Below are positions 1 through 11,852 of a stretch of 64,000 nucleotides of DNA, in pieces; within the stretch, counting starts at the first letter, position 1; each line of letters begins with the position of its first letter. Position numbers and translations under genes: made by a program. The notes beneath the pieces are model-generated. The model ran no database searches, was not told the origin of the DNA, and saw only the letters and a list, made by a program, of their open reading frames with translations. This stretch comes from Leptasterias polaris (lineage: Eukaryota; Echinodermata; Asteroidea; Forcipulatida; Asteriidae). The stretch spans positions 2,232,001-2,296,000 of the forward strand of contig JAZGTN010000052.1 in the NCBI GenBank assembly GCA_037783415.1, read 5' to 3'.

Positions 1-318
1 TTTCTATAATAATAATGTCTGTTGAAATTGAATTATTTCTGGGGAGATGGGATGTGTCAGCAAGAATAAAATGCCAAACATTTGGGTGGTATTAAGACTA
101 AATGCACAGTTCAATTCTTCGACTAAAATATGCAACTTGGTATGAATGTTCAGCAGGACTTCTCCAAGTCTGGGGGGGGGGGGGGCGGGGATAGACCTTA
201 TGCATTGATGTCATCAAGCCGCCATGTTAGAGGTAAACAATGATGAAACAATGGAAATCTACCTTCTTGTGAGCTCTAGTTCAGGGAGCAGTACATAGTT
301 ACTATGGACCTTAAGATA

Positions 319-573
319 CTGAAAACCCTCCTACTCCTGTTCACATTTTCCTAACGATTTGAACAACAATTCAAAACCATTCAACTTGAAGGGTTCTGTA
401 TGGTGGCGCAACTGTTCACAGAAACAACTGCACACCGGCCTGTGCACTGTCTAGATCATGTATTCACATGCAATAAGTTTGTCTCATGTAGTCTGAGTAA
501 TATCATGGCTGGCACAGCACTGCATCTATGATTGAAAATCACACCATTGAATGGTCAGACAAACTGGATGGTT
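319..573 (+). mobile_element. Degenerate copy of the TTAACCCTC MITE family
   Basis: The segment resembles the 222-bp element at 10191-10412 along most of its length. Shared blocks include the start AACCCTCCTAC, the middle TATGGTGGC and the end GAATGGTCAGACA. The terminal TTAA is lost on both sides and internal indels make it longer. I read it as an old copy of the same family. Confidence 0.6.
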
Positions 574-794
574 TGAAACTCTTTAAAATGGATGCGTTTA
601 CTGATGATGTCATGGTTTGTTTACTGCATGGTTTAAGTGCTCTTCATTTCTGACAGTTGTGCAGAGACACAGTTTCCCACTCTTTTGCAAAAGTGACAAA
701 CTGTGACATCAACAACACAGAAGGTGTTTTAAAGAGATGAATGTATTTTACAAGATGCCATATCTGTGGAATCAAGTCTAGGGAATAAATGGTA

Positions 795-1120
795 TTAAAG
801 GGACATGTTGCCTTGGAATGGTAATTTGGGCTATGAAAAGCGGTTGCTATTAAACGAATTGAAATGAAAATGGTTGGAAAGATGTTTTAAAAGTTGAATA
901 TGACACCGTCTGCCATTTTGTGGAGTCAAATTTTTTACTCCACAAAGTGGCAGACAGTGTTAGTTCACAAAGTTTGAGGAAAACAACATAATTTTATGGC
1001 ATTTTCGTGTGGATTATTCTACTTTTAAAACTGTTTTCCTATCATATTCATTTAAAATATCTCATAACAAAGGCTTTTCTTAGCCCAAATCGCCCAATCC
1101 AAGGCAACGTGTCCCTTTAA
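795..1120. mobile_element. Foldback MITE ending in TTAA (TTAAAGGGACA family)
   Basis: The left end reads TTAAAGGGACATGTTGCCTT and the right end is its near-perfect inverse. The arms stay complementary through most of the 326 bp, meeting at a hairpin centre near 925-945 (GGAGTCAAA...TTTACTCC). There is no coding capacity. TTAA at both ends suggests a piggyBac-type target choice, which is inference. A right-half copy lies at 59807-60011. Confidence 0.8.
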
Positions 1121-4100
1121 ATTGACAGATGAAATTTTGTCTTACCCAATAAATTTTGGAACCAACTTGCGAAATAAGTTATATTAATTTTGACCTGCAA
1201 TGCATACCCAAATTTTCATAATGACTAAATGTGTGCCTTTGTATTCTTAACAAGTCCGTCCGAGTGAGGTTTTTGTGCACAATGAACACATTCATTGTCT
1301 GGAAAGGAAATAAAACAAATTATTGAATTAAAAAAAATTTAAAAATTGCATGCTTTTTTGTTTTGTTGTAAGTTTTGATGGCTACATCCAAGTGTAGCCC
1401 TGAACTAACCCTTTAGTGCTTGGCCTGTGCATTAATCCAGTAGGGGCTATAATTTGTGTGGCTTACATTTACATTTGAGATGCAGAGGTTTGGCTACATC
1501 CCTAACCCTCCTGGATCCTCCTAAACCCTTGTCATGAATTTCAGGAGGATTGCTGAGGATTGAGGGCTGTAGGGTTTGTTCATCACTGGGCCAGGCATTC
1601 CAATCTTATCCAAGTTCAAACATTTTGGTGTGAGGCCGACTTGGGGAGTGGAGGAATGAGGTCTTCTGTAGGCATACAGGGATTTAATAAGAGCTGTAAC
1701 CAGCTACATGGGTACATGGTTTGAGCGGTCATGTTTTTATGGTTGGAGGTTGGAACAATATTCAGGTCCGAGGCTTAATGAGGTATTGGGCTACAGTTAC
1801 GCCACTAGCATGTAAACGAACAGTACTTTTCAAAACATTAAAACTACTATACTCATATAAGAGCTTATATTGTTTAATGTTTAACCAACGTTCCAGATTT
1901 CATGTGTGTGTGTGGGAGGGGGGGGCACCCCAAACACCACTGTGGAACTGGTATACTACGGGATAATCAGTTAATACAAATCTTCACATTTGACCTAGTT
2001 ATTGCCTCAATATTTACTAACCCTTTGCCGGAATGAAGGGAACAAATAAATTGTGATGGTCGGCTATAAACAATGAAACCCTCTCCAAAACTGCTCAACC
2101 TTTTCGCAGACATTAAACGATCCCATACATTTGAATTTCAAAGTAAAGACAGTCCTACGAGAAAGACTTTGCACCTTATGAATGTGGTTCCACTATTTCT
2201 ACCTTCTGGTAATTAAAAACCATCAGCGTCTATATTGCCTAATTGATGTTTGACCAAATTGACTTGGCTTTTAATGAGAAAATGGTTTCTCACATACGCG
2301 AGTCGGTCCCATGTATGTTTTCTTTTCTTGTTTAAACACACGCTTCACGCCACAGCGGGAAGCATGGCCCCAACGAGAAAATTCCAATCAGCAATTCTTG
2401 GTCGTAAAGGGCAAGATTAGCTAATATTGAACATCCTGTTTGTTTTATTGATTCACTGCTACCGAAGTAATTATAACGATCACTCGGAAAAACAGTTGGG
2501 ATCATCAGGGCAATTAAGCTGTAAGAATTGTTTTCTGCTGCAATTAGATAATTATTAGATCGTTTGAATATGATTTGATGTAAAAAATTGTCTGGTCGTT
2601 TTTAAGGCAAAGTACCTCATTGTTGTTTGGAAGAGTAAAGTCAAAACTATTCTCCATTTTAAATTAAAACACACATTACATAAATAATCAACCTGTACAA
2701 ATTGTCAAATTTAGTGGTCAGGTTTTTAGTGAAAACTACGAACAATTTGATATATTTTGCAATGGATTTGGTGCTTTATATTTCGTCTGCTCCAATCAGA
2801 AAGTGGGTATTCAAAGACAGTTACCGTCCTTGACTTCGAGATTATTCATGACCAAATCCCCTTTTAAGGATTGGTACTTATTGAATGAAACAACTATTTT
2901 ATACCAAATGAGCTTTCAGATTAAAGAGAAATCGACGGGAAAGAATGTCAACGATTTAATGAAATGTAACTATGTTCACTGTACCTTCTTTCGACGTGAA
3001 GTTTCCTATGGGTTTGATTTGAGGGCGTCTTCAGATCAGAGCCAAGTTGACAGAAGCTAATTGGTTCCCACGGCATCCATCTTTGAAGCTCTATCTCAGT
3101 TCGTGGCATTCCTGAATCAACTATAGTCTAGAAGCTGTTGTTTCAATCACCCTATACATTTCTAGAAAACCATACCATGATAGATCTGTGGTATTTTTCT
3201 GTCCTGTTCAGTGATCGGTTGTTTCACCGGTACCTCGGGGCCTATGGTGCAAAGTTCCGCTATTACTAATGGGCGGGGTTGTTCGACAAGACAGTTTTGC
3301 AGTTCCGTGTTTGATTTACAGGCAAATCGGGTATACTCCTCAGTCTTCACGGTTGTCGTGGCTGCATGCAATCATTCTTGCTCGTAAAGTGGAGTTTTAA
3401 CATAGTTACAGTGATGGAAATATAGCACATTTTATAAGGATAGGCCAATTGAACCTCAACTGGAGTAGGTAAACATCTAAAGAATAAATCAACCATGCTA
3501 AACTCAATTTTATAGCATACCGAAGAATGTTCGAAAGAGGTTCACATTCCTATGTCCACCCAGCTGTACCACGGCAGGCAATTCCCACGAATGCTATGTC
3601 TGGGCTTGCCCCTTGCTGGTCATTCCAGCAAAATTCAGAGAAAAACAATTCCTGGTACTTGTTTCTTTATTTCCTTTAATTTCAGCCCTTGATAAAATAT
3701 TGTTCGAAATGCAAGTGCAGTGACATTGGTTGCTGACTCGTACCGGTATTGTAGATAGCAAAGAACGGCGAGTGCAAGACTGGATCAGCATTTTGACGTG
3801 TACAGCACAAGAACATATTAGGGTGACATTCTAAATACAACAAAGCATTGGAATTGAATTAGCAAGTGCTTGCTTTTTGTTCATTTCTCATTCCGTCGGT
3901 TTACAATGGTAGAAGAATGTGAGCATAAAAAGTTGACACTCACGACTACGCAGAACTTCGTGCAATCATGGAAAAAGAAAAGGTGCACAAAACATGTCAT
4001 GACACAAAGAAGAAGAAAAAAAATCCAAGCCGACTACTGTTTCCCTCGATCAAATTTCAAATGAGAACATGACACAGTTTCTGCAATAATTGTTTCCTCC

Positions 4101-5562
4101 TCGATGCCGTTTGTGCTCTATACTAAAAGTGCATGTTGTAATTCTTTTCATCGACTGAGTGGGCGCCATTTTCAGATTCGGAAAAACGCTCAAAATTGAA
4201 ACCGGACAGTAGGCCTACACTCCAAAGCCAAAAACTCACGGGTCACATGACCCGGGTTCCAGTGGGCCTGACTCATTTCTGGGTCAGGCTGATCCGGGAC
4301 TGTGATAAAAAATGGGATTTCAAAGTCGGATGCGTCATTTTGACCCTTTCCTGTGTCATTTTGACACAGATTCCCCAATGGGTGGGGTATGTGCCCCCCG
4401 GTTACGCCTACTTTGTCAGTGAAAGAAAAATAGCGATATATCGCCATGTGATATTAGAAGCTTTGCATATAGTGCGGATCATAAGAACAATCAACATGCC
4501 TATGTATATAGCAAACTTGTGGGAACAACTACTTTTGAAAACTCCTTTTGGAAGAAGTGTTGGACCTGAGAAGAACCGGTTCTTCTCCTTCTCCAAAAAT
4601 GGTTTTATACAATGTTGCATACCCGTACCTGCAAGAGTTTACTACTAGTACTAGTACAAGGTGGCCTATAGAGTTGTTCTTACTATGTGATACCATGTAC
4701 TTAATTTCACTGGGTACATTAATAGTTGAACTCGTCCTTCTTAGTTCTGGAAAGAGCTTGTCATGCTATTCATCTATAGTGGATTTGAAAATCGTATATG
4801 GGTATAACATTTGAAGCATTGTATGATGGAATATCGATATCGTCTATATTTTCGATTTGGGAATACCATTTTGACATCTAACTTTCGATTGGTAGACTAT
4901 AGAATAGCTCGTCCTGCTTAAGTTCTTAAAAAAAATAAAAAGGGCATAAACTACGAGAAGAACAAACATCATGTCCTGCAACCAGTCGATAATACTCTTA
5001 CGCCGGAAAGTAGCCTCAACAAATATAGAGACACGACGCTTGGCGATGTAAAAATAGCATTGCTTTCGTTTCTAAAACATAGTTTTACTCATGTCAGGAG
5101 TGTTGGCAAACACCAGTGTTGACAGAAAGTTGTCAGTGGCCAGGCTGACGAGTTTCCGGGGCGAGTCAATAATTCCGGACAATGGATGGAAGATCAAACA
5201 TGTATTGCAAACATGAGGATGCAATTTCTAACTCGGTGATTAGCATGTGATCCTACAGCGTCCAATGGAAGGAGTTGTCCAGGGTTGCGGAGCAGATGAT
5301 AATGCATGGATCCAGGCCCGTGATGGTAACGCACGGCAGCGCAGGGGGAACGCAGGTACACGGCGTACAATTTGGAAGTAGCATTGTTTGTCACGTCCCC
5401 TCCGTAAAACATGTCCGGTATCAACCATATCTTTTTTTATTCTCACCTTCCAGCCTCGGTATGGTCTGAGTCACCGAAAACAACATGGATGCCCCAACCC
5501 ATGGAGCATACTGTCACAACTCAGAAGCGTAATAGTTGATGACCTACACGAACAACTTTCAA

Positions 5563-5924
5563 TTAAAGGCACTGAACACGTTTGGTAATTGTCAAAGACC
5601 AGTATTCTCACTTGGTGTATCCCAACATATGCATAAAATAACAAGCCTGTGAAAATTTGGACTCAATTGGTCATTGAAGTTGCAAGAAAATGATGAAAGA
5701 AAAAACACCCTTGTTGTACAAATTAGTGTGCTTTCAGATTCTGGCCAGAAGTCTTTTATTCATTTAGTGAGAAATTACCTCTTTCTCAAAAACTACGTTA
5801 CTTCAGAGGGAGTCGTTTCTCACAATGTTTGATACTATCAACAGCTCTCCGTTGCTCGTTACCAAGTAAGTTTTTATGCTAATATATATTTTGAGTAATT
5901 ACCAAACGTGTACAGTGCCTTTAA
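5563..5924. mobile_element. MITE with TTAAAGGCACTG terminal inverted repeats
   Basis: The ends are TTAAAGGCACTGAACACGTT and the inverse of TTAAAGGCACTGTACACGTT, with inverted similarity continuing through TTTGGTAATT. The 362-bp element is non-coding. Related but mostly truncated copies occur at about 9048-9366, 13488-13657, 16850-17180 and 53935-54057, recognisable by the blocks CTCTTTCTCAAAAACTAC and ACCAAGTAAG(T)TTTTATG on one strand or the other. Confidence 0.8.
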
Positions 5925-6062
5925 GAGAGTATTATGTTAAAATGGTAACAACACTTCACCCCAAAAGACAAACTCAAATCGGTTGTAGAATGTATTACTC
6001 GAATATTAATCGATCACGTCCATCAGCCACAAACCATTTCGCTTGTTATTGTGTGCATTGTA

Positions 6063-6934
6063 CAAGGGCGTCGATGGGTGGGGGACGGGGGGGACATGTC
6101 CCCCCCCCCCCCCCCCCCCCACTTTTTAGACTGGGGGGGACAGCATATCAGATGTCCCCCCCACTTTTTGATTGACTGTTCATTAGAAATATGCAACAAC
6201 ATATAAAAATATACACCATTTTCTTGATTTAATATTTCATTACAATTTTTGTTCAAATAAAAGTATAGCGAACAAACGGTGAAATGTTTTCTTCATTTTC
6301 ATATTTTTTTCTGATGGACCACGCGCAGAATGGTATTTTGGGCCCATTTCCGCTTATATAATACAGACAATTGATGACACGTATCGTCCAAGACATGAAC
6401 GCCAAAATCCCACTTACATACCTTGTTAGCATTCAAGTTATGCGTCGTTTGTGTATGCTATAATGTACGGTACACGATCCCTCCACAAAGGATGTCTGTG
6501 TGTGCGCGCACGTGCAAATGTGTTACATTTTTTTACCATCGCACAACGCACAAAATGTAGTAAAATCCATTAAAATAAATAGGAGCAGTTTGGGCCATGA
6601 CAAGATTGTTGAAGAAGCAGTATTTTGTTTTTTTCGAAGAACTTCAAGCTGACACACGATAAACGCCGGACTCCCGGAGCATGTTTATATTTGGTAGAAT
6701 CTCGGTTTTACATAAGGGAAACCCAGGCCCAAACACCATTTCGGATGATGTTATTGTTCAAATTATCACCCCCTGTAACTCGCCTCCTGGTCAAACAAAA
6801 AATAGGGAACAAAAAGTGTAACACAGAAATTAAATGTAAAAGTAATGGTGTGGGGTGCAAATAATGTAAGATATGTATTTTGTCAAGACTTGCTCGCCCG
6901 TCCCCCCTACTTTTCAGTAGCGATCGACGCCCTT
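6063..6934. mobile_element. Non-autonomous DNA element, CAAGGGCGTCGAT ends
   Basis: The left end CAAGGGCGTCGATGGGTG is followed by a long C-rich run. The right end is the inverse, with CGATCGACGCCCTTG at 6920-6934. Next to both ends lies a G/C-run plus ACTTTTnnA block in opposite orientation. I see no transposase. No exact flanking duplication is clear; ATTGT occurs on both sides but does not abut both ends. Confidence 0.6.
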
Positions 6935-7232
6935 GATTGTCCGTAGCATACAAGAAAGTTTGTAAATTTTTCTTTTTGTATAACAACATCATCTGTCAAA
7001 ATTCGATTAGACAAAAACATCTTTACAAAATATCTTTCGGTGTAAAGCGGGCCATGCACTTTTAACTTGGTCTTCCATAAAACCCACACAAAAAACAACC
7101 CACTTATTTAAGTAATATCTCTATAAAAAAAGCAGTAAACTCGAACCCGTTACATTCGAAATAAAAGAGCTAAGCTTGAAGCTTACCATGAATAATTTAT
7201 AAGTAAGGTTATCGAGAGTCACTGGGTTGGCC

Positions 7233-8075
7233 ATTTTTAATGGGTTGTTCTAAAACCCCCTCGACCCCCTCGGCCCCCACGACCCACGACCCCTCGACTT
7301 ATGCTAGATTTTTTTTTATGTACACCAAAATTGCCACATGACACGATCTCAGCCAATCACGCACGAAGCAAACTGCGCGTGATTGGCTGAGATCGGGTAC
7401 TGTGGCAATTTTGGTGTACAGAAAAAAAATCGCGGCATTTCCAAGCGTATCTCTTGGCCGACCCGAGCCTGAATAGGAGTATATCCCAACTGGGATCCTG
7501 CGTTTACCGCCCGAGTACGATTTAGGCCAACTCATTACGTGATGATCAGGCAGACTCATTTCCGGCTGATCGCTCCCGTCCTGTGTCAACAATTACTACT
7601 TGCTCTATGCGGAGCTCGAGGTTGTAGACCCGACCGACCATGGCCCACACGTGTTTTGGGGTTGTCAGTCTCCCACACCCGGGCCCCCGACCATATGAAA
7701 CGAGATCATGATCGGTGTGCACGTAACGTGCACACAGACTGGCAAACAATTGTTGACAACAACACGAAATTATTTGACATGCTTACCTCTCTTCTTGTGT
7801 CGTGACTCTCACTCGGTCGGTGCAACACCACTGACTCTGGACGTATGGTCTGTTGGTCATCAGCAGGTCGCCGGAAGGAAGTCGCGTCGCCAGACCAGCT
7901 AGCTCTTTGGATCACACGCTGTGAATTCTAAATCGGGAACTTAATTCTTACTCGGCCGTAAAGCGATGTGTTATGAATTGGAATTGGGACACGTTTCGAT
8001 AACGGGGCGGACGTCGAGGGGTCGAGGGGTCGTGGGTCGTGGGTCGTGGGGGTTTTAGAACAACCCATTTTTAAT
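7233..8075. mobile_element. Mutator-like MITE with 9-bp target site duplication
   Basis: The element body is 7242-8066. It begins GGGTTGTTCTAAAACCCC and ends with the exact inverse, and the inverted arms go on for about 60 bp through tandem CGACCC-type repeats. It is flanked by an identical 9-bp word, ATTTTTAAT, at 7233-7241 and 8067-8075. Long terminal inverted repeats with a 9-bp duplication are typical of Mutator-like elements, so the assignment is by structure only. The interior holds a 124-bp hairpin (7308-7431) and no transposase frame. Confidence 0.8.
7308..7431. repeat. 124-bp near-perfect hairpin inside the Mutator-like element
   Basis: The left arm contains TGTACACCAAAATTGCCAC and GATCTCAGCCAATCACGC. 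The right arm carries the same words inverted, with a loop of about 10 bases near 7367-7376. The arms are close to 95 percent complementary by eye. It could be a separate nested foldback element or a sub-terminal hairpin of the host element. Confidence 0.8.
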
Positions 8076-8651
8076 CCCTATAAATATTTAAGGTGACACT
8101 CCTGTGTTGTGTGTACGAAGGAAGGGCTTCATCGTAGTGAAAGGACCCATGGTGTAAACTTACCTGCGTGGTGTAATGAAGCAGGACACGTTTCAATCAG
8201 ACGTTCTACTGACGTATTCATGCTAAACATGTCTCAACGTGTTTTTATTTGAGAAGGGTTTTGTTTGCTTTGTGCATCCTGCAAGATCTTCAGCAGATCG
8301 GGTGTTGGGTCGGGTAGGGGAAGACTTTGTACAAAAAGAGCGGCTTGAGTGTTAACTCTTGTGCATTCCTAGGCATAACCTGCCAGGCAAAATACTAACC
8401 TTGTCTATGCACTACACACTTTGATCACCAGTTATTAAGTAACAAACCACAATTGTCAGTTATCACACACACAAAAACAAAGAACTGTAAAAGTCGCAAC
8501 ATATTTTGAGATGTGCCCCCCCTCTCTTATCGAAAGTCGATGAAAACTCGTACAGTGCAATTATAACAGAAAGGGAGATTTTACATTTTTGCAAAAAATA
8601 GTTAGTGGCCTGACGTTCTGACTCTAGCAGAGTCTTTCTCGAAGGCTAATG

Positions 8652-8737
8652 ACAACACAACACAACACAACACAACACAACACAACACAACACAACACAA
8701 CACAACACAACACAACACAACACAACACAACACAACA
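8652..8737. repeat. (ACAAC)n microsatellite, about 17 units
   Basis: A perfect pentanucleotide tandem array. The frame open on the minus strand through it translates as a Cys/Val/Leu repeat and is an artefact of the array. Confidence 0.95.
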
Positions 8738-9047
8738 TGTGTACTGGAGTAACAGAAGCAGTTAATTGACTATTTTTGTTCCAGTGGGAACTGTGTTCAG
8801 ATCTTGCCTGCCGGAAGTTCAGACTACGCGGCTCTTTTGCAAACACGTCACAAAAACAATGAATACTAACAAAAAAATAACGATATTTTCTTTTAAAGAA
8901 GATCGAAAGTCACGGTATTGATTTGGTATGAAGTCAACTTGGTCCTTATTAGATTACGATCCACTTTGTTTTGCTTCATGTGGCATATACATATACTCAA
9001 TTAACGGGAGGGGATACTTTTGTCGATTACTCAAACAAATAATGACC

Positions 9048-9366
9048 GTGGTAAAGAGCTCACTGGAGAGTTGTTGACATTATAAAATATTGTTAGAAAC
9101 GACCCCCTTTGAAGTAATGTAGTTTTAGAGAAAGAGGTAATTCCACCCCAAAATTTGAATATTATGAGAAAGGCTTCAGGCATGAAGCTTTTCCTAAGGC
9201 ATCTGAAAGCACAAATTTATAATTTCGAACAAGGGTGTTTTTTCTGTCATTATTTGTTTGCAACTTCGATGACCAATTGAGCCAAACTTTTCACAGGTTT
9301 GTTGTTTTGTGCATGGGGATACAACAAGTGAGGATACTGGTCTTTACAACTACCCAAAGTATACCC
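9048..9366 (-). mobile_element. Truncated TTAAAGGCACTG-family MITE
   Basis: The segment carries blocks of the element at 5563-5924 in opposite orientation: TTAGAAACGACNCCNTTTG, AGAAAGAGGTAATT and GGATACTGGTCTTTAC. The terminal TTAAAGG ends are missing. Confidence 0.65.
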
Positions 9367-9529
9367 CGCCTATAAAAAGTATAAGTAAACATGAATGTCT
9401 TGAAAAATTGAGCAAAAACGATGTTTCGTTCCTTGAGAAAAATGCACAAGTAATCCATGAGTACCTTTGACTGTATCTCCCAAGCACTCTCTTGGTTTGA
9501 GTGGGACGTGCGGACGTCACTGGCCAGTT

Positions 9530-9660
9530 ACTGGCACTGAGTAAACAAATATATCGATTGGTTTTCTTCCGTCTTTCTTCAAGACGTTCTGCCAGTGAAT
9601 GGTGATACTTATATCAAAGGAACCATGACGAGAAGGGCCCCCACGTAATACCCCAGTAAG
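9530..9660 (-). pseudogene. Possible D-Ala-D-Ala ligase N-terminal fragment
   Basis: A minus-strand frame contains GVLRGGPS, then DIS, then QNVLKK, then KPIDIFV. The order and spacing resemble the N-terminus of bacterial D-alanine--D-alanine ligases, where a GGxS motif is followed by a VSL-type helix and, in some lineages, a PxDIF segment. After about 45 residues the frame runs into a stop, and I found no later ligase motif nearby. It may be one exon of a gene I could not assemble, a decayed transferred gene, or a chance resemblance. Confidence 0.35.
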
Positions 9661-10190
9661 TGGAAAATACACGAAGCGAGACTTGATACTGTACCAAGAA
9701 AGTATACTAAAAAGTAATTGCATTTACACTGAGCTAACTGTTAATCCGGATTATGTTGATCCCAATCCCAACTTCACCAGCACCTTGATAAGTAGGGCTA
9801 GAATATAACCCAAGAGAAGATTTCACTAGGGACCGTGGACAGTCCAAATATTGTTGTCCTTTCACACGAAGTGCAATTTTGTAAAATGTCACAACCATGC
9901 TAAAATTAAGCAAGGTACCCCTGCTAAATTTCTGTCGTGTGAAAAGCTCAACACACAAAATGTGTGGAGTGCCAAATCATGAAGGAAGGAATTAATTACA
10001 ATAGATGCACATTCCTGCCTAAAACTAGATCACAAGAAGAAACAAACCTACAGAAAGTTGTTTTGCAGGTATCTATTTAATTGTTATTATTTCAACTTTT
10101 TAAATTTGTGGACTACAACAACCCTCCAAGGATGAAAACAACGTCCTTCTAACAACTAAACCAATAAACACCTGATAGATTCTCTCTCCA

Positions 10191-10412
10191 TTAACCCTCC
10201 TACTGTTCGCAACATTTTCAATTGAGTTGACCAACCATTTGAAACCATTCAACTGCCAAAGTTGTGTATGGTGGCACAACTGTGCACAGAACTAACTGTG
10301 TACTGTGTACATGCATTCCCTCATGGTATCATATTGCAAGGCTGGCCATAGCTTATCTATCATTCAAAACCACAGTGAATGGTATTGAATGGTCAGACAG
10401 CAAGAGGGTTAA
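10191..10412 (+). mobile_element. 222-bp MITE, TTAACCCTC...GAGGGTTAA
   Basis: The element starts TTAACCCTCCTACTGTTCGC and ends GCAAGAGGGTTAA. It is nearly identical, in opposite orientation, to 49940-50160. The short terminal inverted repeat, TTAA at both ends and lack of coding capacity fit a non-autonomous piggyBac-type element. The family placement is inference from the target site alone. Confidence 0.85.
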
Positions 10413-10543
10413 ACACCTACTTCATAACCATCAGGGCATTGCTGGGTGAATGAAGCAAATTATATTGAAATTGATAAGTACAGGGTCTAGGTTGAACGAA
10501 AAAAGTCTCTTACTTTTTTGGAAGGGGGGGGGGGAGGTTGAAC

Positions 10544-10626
10544 AAAGATAATTGACTAGAACTGGACTTGAATCTACGACCTCTGCATTAAAGTGCCTTC
10601 TCTCCATCAACTGTGCCATCTAGCCC
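10544..10626 (-). mobile_element. tRNA-derived SINE fragment
   Basis: Read on the minus strand this begins AGGGCTAGATGGCACAGTTG, an A-box-like start, and contains an AGATTCAAGTCC-like B box about 50 bases on. It is not a functional tRNA: stem pairing is poor and 3' SINE sequence follows. Confidence 0.55.
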
Positions 10627-11484
10627 TAATGTTGGCGGCCTCCTTTATTTTGTCAATATCTTTGTTCGGGGGTGCCAGCCAGAAGCCATTCAACCTGTAA
10701 GTGCCGTATAACTAGGGTTCACACCCAAGTTAACGATAAAACCTGGAAAGCGGCAGCAAAGATATCACCTTTGGATGCGACAACAAAATTGACAGCAGAC
10801 TTTAGTGAAAATAGGCTTGGATTAAAGAAGCTTTAACTAGTATGGGGAAACAAAACAAATATCAGAATTCCAAAGTAAAACTCTCAAACTGACACTGGAA
10901 TTTTACTGTAATGTCAGGGATAAAGGTTTTCCTGGTTGTATTTTGTAAAATTCTATAATGGAACAGAAATCAACACCAGAAACAATTTCCAGTGCTACAT
11001 GTAGGTCTATGAGCAATTTGTTAGAAGATCTTGTACTTTGACCTGACAATTTAATGAAAACAAATAGTTTTTTTCAATGATTTGAAATAAAAACCTGGAT
11101 TTTTTTGTGTAATAAGAGTCATTTCAATAAATTTTTAATTGGGAGATGATTGATCAAGAAATAATGTCAGCAAAAAATAAAAATAGAGATTGTAAACAGG
11201 GGCTAATTTTAAGGCTCCGCTTAAAGCGAAAATTCTGCGGTTTCGGGGCCCTGTAAATCACATAATTCTACAAGGCTGTCAGCGCAGAATTCTGTGGTAA
11301 AAGAGCCATAAAATTGGGCCCAAACTGTTAAGCGGAAATTTGTGGTTAGCAAATTTGTCTGATAAGCCAAAATTAGAATGGAACCAGTTACAGACAATAT
11401 ACATTGTATGGTAATTTGGCTGGTAATCTGTTTCTGCTCAGCAAGATTTTTCTGTGCTAAGCAATTTTGTTATGCTTAATAGCT

Positions 11485-11680
11485 TGGCCCAATTTCAAAG
11501 GGATGCTTAATAAGCACCAAAAGTAGCTAGGCACAACAAAAATATGCTTATCAGAATAAGGTTACCAGCCAAACTACCATGTCACATGTACAGTTTAAAA
11601 CTGGTATCCTGCTTATTACTGCAGAGCAGAAGATATTATTAGGCAATATTTTCTGCTTAATCTGCTCTATGAAATTGGAC
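11485..11680. mobile_element. MITE, GGCCCAATTTCAT family
   Basis: The element begins GGCCCAATTTCAAAG and ends with the inverse (CTCTATGAAATTGG). Other members lie at 42518-42767, 46520-46695, 28326-28500 and, in part, near 33056-33220. The core contains a conserved ACCAGCCAAA...CATGTCACATGTAC segment. Confidence 0.75.
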
Positions 11681-11852
11681 ACTAGTCTCCTAATGTCCGA
11701 CCTCAACTTGCAGCATGGGGACGTTCTCTCCGATAACATATTGAGGATAGATCTTACAGTCAACTACAGCGCACAAGTTTCATTTGTCCCTACAAAGGAC
11801 ATCTTTTTAAAAAGTCACGATAAAAATGTTTACATTGAATATTCCAGGCCCC

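Larger units (their letters stand above)
1..5562. other. Gene-free stretch with repeat debris
   Basis: I see no exon that I can support here. The stretch holds a G-rich run near 170-187, a degenerate copy of the TTAACCCTC family (about 319-573), a 326-bp foldback element (795-1120) and unclassified AT-rich DNA. Open frames near 2803-3060, 3162-3371 and 4196-4648 have no recognisable domain and no splice context. The segment near 4235-4310 is rich in short palindromes around a TGGGTCA-like word and is open on both strands, which looks like repeat sequence rather than coding sequence. Confidence 0.6.
8076..11852. other. Intergenic region downstream of WBP11
   Basis: Apart from the (ACAAC)n array, the truncated MITE at 9.05-9.37 kb, the Ddl-like fragment, the TTAACCCTC element, a tRNA-derived SINE fragment and a GGCCCAATTTCAT-family MITE, I see no gene. 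The part next to the WBP11 stop (roughly 11685-11852) is presumably its 3' UTR. I could not place a poly(A) signal with confidence. Confidence 0.5.

Noticed and set aside
2803..3060. 85-codon plus-strand frame
   Set aside because: It has no family resemblance, no coding-like composition and no neighbouring exons.
4190..4648. Overlapping open frames on both strands
   Set aside because: The region is palindrome-rich and has no recognisable protein motif.
5194..5588. Cluster of short frames on both strands
   Set aside because: There is no conserved motif and no phase-compatible splice sites; probably non-coding.
8646..8846. Cys/Val/Leu-repeat peptide
   Set aside because: It is produced by the (ACAAC)n microsatellite.
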